From Gerris lacustris (taxonomy: Eukaryota > Arthropoda > Insecta > Hemiptera > Gerridae), in assembly GCA_951217055.1 (NCBI GenBank), contig OX578286.1:29146720-29210719 (forward strand): DNA of 64,000 bases. The letters run 5' to 3'. The number at the start of each line of letters is the position of its first letter. Within the stretch, counting starts at the first letter, position 1. The position numbers and the translations under genes are program-made. Below the pieces are notes generated by a model that saw only the letters and a program-made list of their open reading frames with translations, was not told where the DNA came from and did no database searches. This document shows, piece after piece, positions 55,915 through 64,000 of the stretch.

Positions 55915-56425
55915 TAGTGAAAAAAAAAAATAGTTCCGAATTTATTTACTTCACATAAATGACAACCATCTAGAGAGCTGATCTTAAACCTATAAAAGGA
56001 CAAATCTTATTACAACGGATCTCCCCAACACCAAATCTAAACCGTGCCATCGATATATTTGGAATAATATAAATAATATAATCGATAATATCCTGTTTTG
56101 CTGTCATTCAATGTTTATCTCTTATTTATAAAAATCACAAATTTGAAACCCGTCAAAATGAAGATTGCGTAAAATGGGATATGGCAAAACAAATAAAATA
56201 ACTTGGGGATATATTCCGAACTAACTTTCCGTACAGCAAAATTTGCTGAAAACCAATTAAATTCTGCTGAAAGATGGCTAAAAGTATTAAAATAATGCAT
56301 TGTCATCGTGTTCTGAGCTATGCTAAAAGTTTCAAACGTCTAGCTATTCGGGAAGTTAATTAGAAATCGATTGCCAGATTTGTACCGGACAAACAAACAA
56401 GAAAGCAAGCTAATAAAAACGTAGT
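55915..56425 (-). repeat. Repeat family L, copy 3 (uninterrupted)
   Basis: Reverse complement of 35985-36498 joined to 37053 onward, without the MITE: CATAAATGACAACCATCTAG, TAAACCGTGCCATCGATATA, CCCGTCAAAATGAAGATTG, AATTAAATTCTGCTGAAAGA and GGACAAACAAACAAGAAAGC. It gives the pre-insertion sequence for the MITE and for the hAT in copy 1. Confidence 0.85.
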
Positions 56426-56445
56426 AACTTATGTGAGTTTTTGAC

Positions 56446-56948
56446 AAAAAACTATTATTATCCAATTTATTTCATTTTTCCCCAGTTTTTTTTTTTAATC
56501 TTTCAAAATTGTTTTGATTTTTTACATGTATTTAAGTATCAATTTTGCAAAAGTTATAGAGAATGCTGTTGAAATTAATCTGGGGCTATTTACGGGCTAC
56601 TTAAAAATCAGATGAGTACTTTTGAAGATATAGGTGTATATAAATGAATGTTTGTGCGCTTGTGGAAGACAAAAAAATAGGCTCATAAAGTTATCTTTTA
56701 TGGGACCAACAATGGGCTAATTATGACCTACCATCCGAATTTCAATAAAATCGGACGAGTAATTCTTTAGGTTTGTAGATTCAGAAAAATTGAGCGACAC
56801 ACCGACAGACACAGATACGGAACCAAAAATGATCCCTGATGTCTGAAACGGATTTCTGTCTTGGAATTTTTGAAATCGGAGACGTAAAATATTTTCGTTC
56901 TTCAGAACGATCACATAGCTTCCGTTACCTTCGGTAAGCTCGGAAGCA
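56446..56948 (-). repeat. Repeat family E, reverse copy
   Basis: From ATTATTATCCAATTTATTTC through CCGAATTTCAATAAAATCGG and CACCGACAGACACAGATACG to GAACGATCACATAGCTTCCG and TTACCTTCGGTAAGCTCGGA. The left-end hairpins are intact. The extreme right end is missing. Confidence 0.8.
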
Positions 56949-57180
56949 AAAATTATTTCATCTACGATTGTTACGAAATATAAACATTGTATCTCTGTTT
57001 AGATGCGTAGAAAGTAGTTCTTTACCTACTTGTACGTAATTGCGCATGCGCGTCTCATAATTCTGAAGAATTCTTCACCTTTACGCACGATTAGCGAGTT
57101 TGTTTACATTTAACAAAACTAATTTGCTGATTTTGTAATAAAAGTAACAGTTTATATCGAATTTTTAGTGAAAAAAATAA

Positions 57181-57320
57181 TGAGTGATTTAAGTGATTAT
57201 AACGAATATGATGAGAACAATACGCCTTCCGAAATAATTAATTCGGCACAAAATACAACTAATGAATTAATGTCATCTTTATCAAAAGAGAAATATGAAC
57301 TTGCATACTGGATGTATATT
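57181..57320 (+). pseudogene. N-terminal fragment, maybe Crypton-like recombinase (J2)
   Basis: About 46 codons from ATG: MSDLSDYNEYDENNTPSEII, NSAQNTTNELM, then KEKYELAYWMYI. It agrees with copy 1 in frame and in most residues, with many differences at third positions. The KEKYELAYWMY helix resembles the start of the core-binding region of arthropod tyrosine-recombinase-like proteins. The rest of such a protein is absent, and repeat F truncates the frame. Family assignment is an inference. Confidence 0.4.
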
Positions 57321-57865
57321 GCTTCCGAGCTTACCGAAGGTAACGGAAGCATTATGTTCACTTTTGAGAACGAAAAACTTTTATGCTTCCGATTTTAAAA
57401 ATTCCAAGACATAAATCCGTTTCAGACATCAGGGAACATTTTTGGTCTGGTGTCTGTCTGTCTGTCGGTCTGTGTGTCATCGAATTATGAAACGTGCGAC
57501 GATAACTTCACGACGAGTAAATGTCAACAGATTTTGATGAAATTTGGTAGACATGTTCATTTTACCAATGCCCAGGACGAGTTGGTTGGACAACGTTATC
57601 CGTCCAAGCGTTCACGAGCAACGACGCGTAAACGTGAACTACAAATTTAAAATTTGAATTTTAGGTCGGGAAAAAAATCTAACTTCATCTTTTCAATGAG
57701 ACAAACATTTTTTTCAAATACAATTTTTCAGTAAAACCAACAGCGACACCGCTATGAAGTGTTAAAGATTGCTAAAACTATTATAATAGTTTTTACACAA
57801 TAAACATTATAACAATAAAGTACATGATAGGATGCGAGGAAGCTATGTGCCACACTAATTGGCAG
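57321..57865 (+). repeat. Repeat family F, complete copy nested in J
   Basis: Left end GCTTCCGAGCTTACCGAAGG plus TAACGGAAGC; CTGTCTGTCTGTCGGTCTGT; interior GCGACGATAACTTCACGACG and CAGCGACACCGCTATGAAGT; right end GATGCGAGGAAGCTATGTGC, CACACTAATTGGCAG. The J copy at 41955 gives the uninterrupted site. No obvious target duplication is created. Confidence 0.85.
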
Positions 57866-58055
57866 ACTATTTTTTTCTATATTTATTATTTAAATCTAAC
57901 AATCGTAGATAAAGTACGGCATGCAACTCGTGCGAAAACGGCATTTTGCATTGCTCGCATGGTTTTACTACCCTCGCTCTCGCTCGGGTGCAAACTCCAC
58001 ACTCGCATGCAAAATGCTACTTTCCGCACTAGACGCGTAATGTACTATTTCATAT

Positions 58056-59236
58056 TTACGGTTCATTTATCATTAATCACAAGCGGATCCGAGGTGAGAG
58101 GTATATTATTATCAAGAAGGTGTTAAAAGGAGAACTGGGAATCATTTGGTAATAATTACCCAAAGTAGGGTTGTAGTACAAGGTGAATATTTGAGATTTA
58201 CAATTTCCAAATATCTTTAATCGTGGTTGTAATATTCTCCGACTACATCTACAAAACAATGTCTTCTGATTAAACCTGGTAATTAATTGTTTCGTATTGC
58301 TTGCGAAGTGTTTAACAATCCACCTGAGGTTTAATACCTCTTCTAAAAAGGCATTAATCTCTTACAAGTGCATATCCCATGTGTTTAATCCTTCATATCG
58401 TTTAATCCCGAGGAAATATTTAATACCCATCTACATATTCAGATGCTCCGTAGGAAATTTCAGCTTGGTTTCACTTAAGTCTGTTTTAATCCCTAACATA
58501 AAGAAGATCCCTAAGATTTCCGCGTTACAAAACCTGTGGTGTGCTTATTTTAAATTAGGTGGTTAAAGATTTAAAACTTTTACAGTTATATAAGATCTTT
58601 GTTTCAGAACAAGGAATTTTGAATAATGTCTGAGTTGAGTGGGAACGATAAACACTAAACTCCAGATAGAAGAAAGTTTAAGGTATTTGCTCAAATGTTA
58701 CATTCGTTTAACTATTTCAGACAATATAATTAGTTCCATTTATCAACTAATGAGACCGAACTATTAATTACTTTTTGGAACCTATTGAACACGTTATATA
58801 GTTTTCATTTTATCGAGAGAAATTATTCAAGAGGCGTCTGATTTTAGATTTTGTAAGATTTTCACGTTCAAGAGGGAATGTTTGGTATATGTGATAATGT
58901 AGTGTTTTAAGCTTGGTGGGTTCAGAGCATGCGTTTTTTACTCAAGTTTGGGCTATGTGATAATGTGGCACGTTTGGATTTATAGATTAAACTGTAAAGT
59001 ATATCAAAATGGATTAAAAATTGGGTTCAGGAGAGATCAAATTAAGTCATATGCCATTACTTCGAGAACTACATCAAAACGAAATAAGTGATTTAATAAT
59101 AATAATTTATTTCCACCATACATAAATACGTGTTTCAAACAATTAATTTTTTTTTTCTTTCTTTTTTTTTTTGGTAGTACATCAAATAATAATTGGTGAG
59201 GGCCCTAAGTAAGTGTTAGACACCTAGAGAGAGGGC
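58056..59236. other. Stretch without recognised repeat or gene
   Basis: A TTTAATCC/TTTAATACC motif recurs about six times at 58330-58500, and GTGATAATGTAGTG/GTGATAATGTGGC at 58890 and 58955. The open frame at 58297-58566 is not recognisable. This is one of the least repetitive parts of the window. Confidence 0.4.
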
Positions 59237-59502
59237 CCCGTCTCTAAATACTATGTTACATTTTTCTCTTTATTTAAATTTAAAATTTATTTCTTAAAAA
59301 TAAAATTTCTTTCTTCTTTAAATCTACAACTAACATTTTTATCAAATATAAAAATATTAATATTGGTAGTGTGATTATTTTTATATTTTACTTTGTGTTC
59401 TATTATAGTTATTTTAATTTTATTTTTTATTTCTTTATTTTAATTTATTACTTATCAAATTAATAAAATTACACTCCGTAGCGAAACACGGGTATCCAGC
59501 TA
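59237..59502 (+). mobile_element. Helitron-like element end
   Basis: The right end CACTCCGTAGCGAAACACGG, GTATCCAGCTAG followed by T resembles the 3' terminus of insect Helitrons: a short hairpin (CCGTAGCGAAACACGG), then CTAG, then T. A possible 5' end is TCTCTAAATACTATGTTAC at 59237. The body is AT-rich with no helicase or Rep frame. The 3' end is moderately convincing, the 5' end weak. Confidence 0.4.
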
Positions 59503-59616
59503 GTTTTATATAATATATTAAAAAAAAACTATTGACTTTGCCGAAATATAATCCCTGATCAAAAGTTGTTAATTTTTGCAAAGGAACAGTTTAAAAATAA
59601 AACCGAATTCATTCAA

Positions 59617-59850
59617 GAGTGATGCCTAACAGAGCCTCTAAGGCTGCTGTAGATGTCGCCATTGCTCTTGTTATGCTTCAACACGCCAACCTCTGAATCT
59701 TGTTTAGACCCTTAGCCGAACTAGCTGTTCTTATCCTTGGCCACCAGATCAAGGCTCCATATGGATCCTAGGTCTGATTGCCTCTGTATACAGCCATTTG
59801 AGGACTTTGGGAGTAATCCCCATGTGATCCCCACTGTTCGTCTCAGTTGC
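59617..59850 (-). pseudogene. Fragment of the 25354 retrotransposon family ORF2
   Basis: On the minus strand it corresponds to about 29095-29325 of the intact element (ORF2 residues about 773-850, after the RT domain). Shared pieces include GAGGCAATC, CAGAGGTTGGCGTGTTG against CAGAGGCTAGCTTGTAG, GCAGCCTTAGAGGCTCT-like and GGCCAAGGATAAGAACAGC. Numerous substitutions and small indels break the frame. It shows an older burst of the same family. Confidence 0.8.
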
Positions 59851-60117
59851 TAAAACATTATTTTGGAGTCAAAGTTATAGGAGTCGCAAGATTGAAAGTT
59901 GAAGAAGCGACTCAAGCCATACGGTTCTAGCCGCGCAGCTACAGTCATACGGCTAGAGTCGCTTTATTCGTCGCATTGACACTCCGCTTTTAGTAAATCT
60001 ACTCAAAAGGCATTTCTAAAATGTTTAATTTTTCCTTCTTTATACATTTCAATTATTTTTGACAGAACATCTTTTGTCCACTCCAATCTTTTACCATCCA
60101 AATCCGAGCGCCCATGG

Positions 60118-60378
60118 CGCTTTTAATTAAAATTGGATAAGTAGTTTTTAAGATATGTTGGTTCGCTAAAATCGTGGACAGATCCAAGACCAAAAATGTT
60201 CCCTGATGTCTGAAATGGACACTTCTTTATTTTAGCATCCCCTTGGTCCTAAGCAATAGTCTGCCCTACAAAGTCGGTGCTTAAGTACAAAAGTTACCTG
60301 AGATGAATTTCTGTCTTGGAATGTTTTAAATACAAGCACTTAGCTTCTGTTACCTTCCGTAAGCTCGAAAGCAATATT
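60118..60378 (-). repeat. Repeat family E, degenerate reverse copy
   Basis: AAATTGGATAAGTAGTTTTT, AAGATATGTTGGTTCGCTAA, TGTTCCCTGATGTCTGAAAT, and CTTCTGTTACCTTCCGTAAG plus CTCGAAAGCAA. A piece of about 70 bp is inserted near 60235-60300. Confidence 0.7.
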
Positions 60379-61309
60379 ATATTTGCCAATAAAGTAATTC
60401 TATACAAAATTAAAGATCACTCCACTGTTTACAGGTACTTATTACGTATGAAGTAGGAAAAGACGTCCCAAGGTGATTTGGAGATGAGGCGTCGTAAGAT
60501 CGATGAAAGAGTGGAACCTTCAGGATGAATGACGGCCTCTGACAAAGGATGGAATTTAGGATTAACCGCTGACAAGTGGAGAAATCCCCTAAAGTAAAGT
60601 AAGTAATTTGAACCAATGTTAAGTTTTGAGCCCTTTAACTACCCTTGTATCCTAAAACAACTTAAGAATTTCAGAGAAATAAGGTCAGTCATGCTTAAAA
60701 CAAGCGGTGACAAACCGTTTGAAGCTACAAGAGATTCGCATCTCAGATGGATAAGTAAGAGCGCAATTAAATGTTTTGATTATGGTACTGGAAGACTTGA
60801 GCTGGAGCTATCAACGTCTAGAAACGCTCGAGGGGGGGGGGGATAAAGTTAATACAGACTTAGCTGTAGTTTGAGAAGGGACCTGAAAGCTCCGCTATCT
60901 CAATATTAAGTTACTATTTGGAACCTGTCTTAAAGGAGGTCTATTTGAAGAGGAATCTCGTCAAAAGACGTACAACTCAAACAGACTTCTTCCGATCTGA
61001 TAAAGAAAACATCAAAGACAAGGAGACAAGGTTGATAAGGGCACAGACCCTTATAAACTGATAACAATCATTTCCTTAGTATCCATCCCTCTCTCACCTC
61101 TAGCATTTTCCAAAAAACAAAAGAAGTCTTTTTTCATACCGAGTATAAATTTCCTTTTATCTTTATTTCATTGGTTACAGTACCTGCATGGGCTTGAGAA
61201 AAGAATGAAAACTTTTCTCGTCTCTTCTAATAGCCAAGCCAATTCTGTACAACCAAAACCAAGACAACAACGGGAAAAAATAGTCCCCTACCCCGTATGT
61301 AATTGATGT
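60379..61309. other. Moderate-GC stretch, no gene recognised
   Basis: Less AT-rich than its surroundings and free of the common repeats. The open frame at 60616-60846 (76 codons, ending in a run of G) has no recognisable domain. I cannot support a gene. Confidence 0.35.
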
Positions 61310-61739
61310 TATACTTTTACAACCAAATATTGTCTAATTTATTTCATTATCTCCCCCTTCTTCTATTTTTATCTGTCAAAATTGTTTTGTTCTTTTTACA
61401 AGCTTTTATTTAACTTGCAATGCGTGTATGTATGTTCAGGGTCAAATCTTGCAACTGAATTTTAAAGCAGTTATCCTTAACCGATTGAATTGAAATTTTG
61501 CCTACACGTTTAGTTTGGATGACAATGCATGGTTAGCTAAGTGACGTCATTTTAAATCCAATATGATGGACAGTCCAAAATGGTTATTTTTTTTCGAGAT
61601 AAGTATTTTTTTTCAGTCTATATATATTCCGGGGGGCTTTCCGCCTGAAAACGTAGACAACTTAGGTGGGTCCATTGAACAAACCCAGGTCAGGGACCGG
61701 AATCTTCACACTCGTGTGAAAGATATTATGGCCGTTAAC

Positions 61740-61998
61740 CATGACTCCCTTTGGTTGTATTACAACCAAGAGTGTCATCAGTCATCATCATAGTTTCCAG
61801 GCCTAATCCTCGTGGCGCCACTCTTTCGAGGAGCTTCCCATTTGTTTAAACAATGCTGGATGGACATTGAGCGGGGGACCCGGTCCGGGAATCGAACCCA
61901 GAGCTGAGGTCAGAAGCGGTCAGCCATCCATCTTCTGACCCTGCTCAAAGCTGCCTAACTTGTCTTATCACAAGGCAAGCCCTCTAGCCACCCAGACA
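61740..61998 (-). mobile_element. Candidate tRNA-derived SINE
   Basis: On the minus strand the sequence starts with an A-box-like GGTGGCTAGAGGGCTTGCC (about 61990 downward) and about 85 bases later has an exact B box, GGTTCGATTCC (61890-61900), in CTCTGGGTTCGATTCCCGGA. A body with GCTCCTCGAAAGAGTGGCGC and a tail ATGATGATGACTGATGAC follow. The A-to-B distance is larger than in a tRNA, so an insertion or unusual head must be assumed. No second copy lies in this window. Confidence 0.45.
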
Positions 61999-62339
61999 CT
62001 CATTATATGGGTATCAAATGAATGGGTTTTTCCTGAGAAGAATACGAATAAAAGCTTATTTTTAAAAATGATTTTTTTACTATTATTTTATTACACTAAT
62101 AAAGGTCTGTTTGTGTTAGAACGGGCCAGGAAATTAAGCTGTACTGTACGGGTTCAAGTGTTTATGCTATACCGGGCCACGAATGGGGATAGTTGGGATA
62201 AATTGTCTTTCATAAGGGGAAAAGGGGAAAATTAATTTTTGATTTTAAGGCACCACAGCAAATAACAAAAAAGCAACAATGGGCGCAGAAGGTTGTAACT
62301 TCAAAAAGTCTGATTCACTCCATACTATACTTTGATTCT

Positions 62340-62372
62340 CTCTCTTTCTCACTCACTCTCTCGCTCTCTCTC
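62340..62372 (+). repeat. (CT)n-rich microsatellite
   Basis: CTCTCTCTTTCTCACTCACT, CTCTCGCTCTCTCTCT. Confidence 0.8.
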
Positions 62373-62427
62373 TAGAAAAGGGCCCCCACCTTTTTTAATC
62401 TAATATACTTTCGGACAACCGAATACA

Positions 62428-62428
<1 letters not shown>

Positions 62429-62509
<81 letters not shown>

Positions 62510-62640
62510 TGTGATATTCCTTTATCCCAAAGCATATTGGACTGGATATCCCTTTGCCTTAATAGGTAGTTAGACCAATGGATATAAACTCTTCTGTATA
62601 TTTCCTAAACAAAAAGGAGCCCACTTTTCTAAAAGAGTAC
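62429..62640. repeat. (TA)n and a fragment of the large foldback family
   Basis: TA dinucleotide to about 62505, then AAAGTGTGATATTCCTTTAT and CCTTAATAGGTAGTTAG, which match the arm of the element at 20798-22535 (AGTGTGATATTCCTTTGTCC). Confidence 0.75.
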
Positions 62641-63437
62641 CTAATATATATATATATGTGTTGCGATAATTAAAAAAAAAAAGGGAGAAACAAATATAAA
62701 TGTTTTTAAAGTACAATTAGGTTATTTCTATCCGTTTTTAACTTCCGAATTAAAACGGAAGATATTAAAAAAAGAAGAATGCTAATCTAAAAGCTGTATT
62801 AAACAGTAATTTACTTTCGAAATTTTCAAAATGTAAATTTTTATAGCTTTAAGTTTTTCGAGTTCTCTTTTCTTTTTTTTTTTTTCAAATCAACTGAGTT
62901 AGAAGTTAAACGATTCTGAGTTGGAGGAAATGGCTATTTTATTTTAATGTAATTCTTTCCAAAGACTCCTTTGTCTTTATCGGATCCAAACATTAATTTG
63001 TTTTATTGTGAACTGACTTTCGTTACGTTTAAAAACCAAAAAAAAAAAAACATTATTTTATACGAATTTTAAAAAACAGTTTAAAATTAGACTATAATGT
63101 TTTTTTCAGTCTTTAAAGGGAGTAGAGTGCCGCAATATAAAGAGTTAAAATTAATTATCTAGATTTTAACTCGGGGTCGGCATTTTCTGAACATGATTTT
63201 GATCAAATTTTCATTGAAATCGGTTAAGTAGTTTATACTCTACGTCTGCAAACACTACTGTCAGACCAAAATAATTATTTTGTTATATTTTGGAACTTAA
63301 AAAGTGTTAATCCGTCACAATCTCAAAATTAATTATTTTGTGATGTAACAATTGTTTTATTTTGTATAAACTGCGAATATGAAAAAGTTAAAAAGCAATA
63401 AAATCCTGTAGTATTCTGTCACATTATTGCATGTTTT
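62641..63437. other. AT-rich stretch with a decayed D-like core
   Basis: 63180-63390 loosely follows family D (TTTTCATTGAAATCGGTTAA, TCCGTCACAATCTCAAAATT, a decayed terminal hairpin GCGAATATGAAAAAGTTAAA). No gene. Confidence 0.4.
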
Positions 63438-63762
63438 AGGTTTGTTCTAAATAAGCTGGGAACGGTCCGCGGTATCGTCATGGTCATGCGCAATACAGTA
63501 TTATCTAGCTGGGAACGGTCCGTGGTATCGTCATGGTCATGCGCAATACAGTATTGTATACTTAAGGTTTGATCTAACCAAGCTGGGACCGGTCCGTGGT
63601 ATCGTCATGGGCATGCGCAATACAGTATTGTATACTTAAGGTTTGATCTAACAGTCCACAGTATCGTCATGGACATGCGCAAAAGGTAAGGCTGTCGGCT
63701 TTTCTCCATTGCGCATGCTCATGACGATCCTGTGGACTTCCCAGCTTGTTTATAGCAAACCT
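63438..63762. mobile_element. MITE whose left end is repeated internally
   Basis: Ends AGGTTTGTTCTAAATAAGCT, GGGAACGGTC on the left and CCCAGCTTGTTTATAGCAAA, CCT on the right form inverted repeats of about 55 bp including ATCGTCATGGTCATGCGCAA. Inside, the GGTATCGTCATGGTCATGCG module occurs four times in direct order (about 63471, 63521, 63598 and 63660), as if the terminus had been duplicated in tandem. No transposase. Confidence 0.75.
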
Positions 63763-64000
63763 TTTATTAAAATAATTTATCCTTTTACTCGAAATAAACT
63801 ATAAAGTTTGGGCTTTCCTTAGAAAATCTAATTTAACAAGATAAGATCGCTCAGAGAAAATGTAGAATGAAAACAATCTCAAGAAGAAAATATATGTGAG
63901 AAAGTTTTCCTTAATTGTCTTTGAACGTATTTGTTGTCGCAAAGTTTATTTATTTTTAAAATGTGACAAAGGGCGACAAAACAGTGAAATATTAAATTGC
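63763..64000. other. AT-rich edge of the window, no gene seen
   Basis: Nothing recognisable. Confidence 0.4.

Larger units (their letters stand above)
56955..58055 (+). mobile_element. Element J, copy 2, with repeat F nested inside
   Basis: Same order as 42510-41955: leader with CGCATGCGCGTCTCATAATT and TTAGCGAGTTTGTTTACATT, a coding stretch beginning at the ATG at 57181, and the foldback (ACTCGTGCGAAAACGGCATT against GCAAAATGCTACTTTCCGCA) ending near TAATGTACTATT. Family F (57321-57865) interrupts it between the coding stretch and the foldback. Confidence 0.75.

Noticed and set aside
60616..60846. Small gene ending in a Gly run
   Set aside because: 76 codons, no domain, and the terminal run is a G homopolymer; insufficient support.
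61563..61793. 76-codon frame overlapping the SINE candidate
   Set aside because: It runs through a repeat core and the tail of the SINE candidate; no protein similarity.

Overview
The window looks like AT-rich, repeat-dense intergenic or intronic DNA from an arthropod, most likely an insect. A hemipteran is a guess from repeat style, not a demonstrated assignment. I found no convincing host protein-coding gene, rRNA gene or functional tRNA gene. Nearly everything I can explain is mobile DNA, mobile-element debris, tandem repeats or (TA)n microsatellite. All comparisons were made by eye inside the window, so repeat borders are usually good to a few bases to tens of bases, and identities are qualitative.

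The clearest genetic unit is a full-length or nearly full-length non-LTR retrotransposon at 25354-30522. It has a GC-richer composition than its surroundings, two open reading frames (a DUF4780-like ORF1, and an ORF2 with endonuclease, reverse transcriptase, RNase H and a C-terminal Cys/His motif), an (ACT)n tail and a perfect 17-bp target-site duplication. ORF1 would bind the RNA. ORF2 would nick the target, reverse transcribe and remove RNA. The two are joined by a stop-start junction at 26772-26778. A decayed relative lies at 59617-59850. A second LINE type (RTE clade) is present as a 5'-truncated copy at 3557-4264, flanked by perfect 83-bp duplications, and as a broken minus-strand copy at 31410-31831.

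DNA transposon remnants include a pogo/Tigger-like element with a transposase N-terminus (8681-9266), a hAT-type element with an 8-bp duplication (4668-5284), a 123-bp hAT MITE (35480-35602), a TA-target foldback MITE (36499-37052), and several other terminal-inverted-repeat elements (10551-10942, 14669-15129, 16544-17444, 17515-17748, 20798-22535, 63438-63762). A candidate solo LTR (46521-47994), a Helitron-like 3' end (near 59502), a tRNA-type SINE candidate (61740-61998) and a 5S-rRNA-derived dimer (44295-44535) are also present.

Most of the remainder is a network of non-autonomous repeat families, here named D, E, F, G, H, K and L. Several (D, E, F, G, H, K) have an end that can fold into a short hairpin. 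Most also carry a related core (a target-like AAATTT...AAATCGG...TAGTTT stretch next to a CAGA/CTGT microsatellite). Families E and F share the same ends but differ inside; F and G share the inside but differ at the ends. This mosaic network is the best candidate in the window for something not well described. Other unusual structures are three near-perfect 170-180 bp palindromes with a tRNA B-box-like motif on each arm (1448, 6424, 15675), a triple 82-bp palindrome array with one inverted loop (40912-41268), a 50-bp minisatellite with a seven-unit higher-order pattern (52190-53866), and an element (41955-42510 and 56955-58055) joining an N-terminal coding stretch resembling Crypton-like tyrosine recombinases to a foldback sequence.
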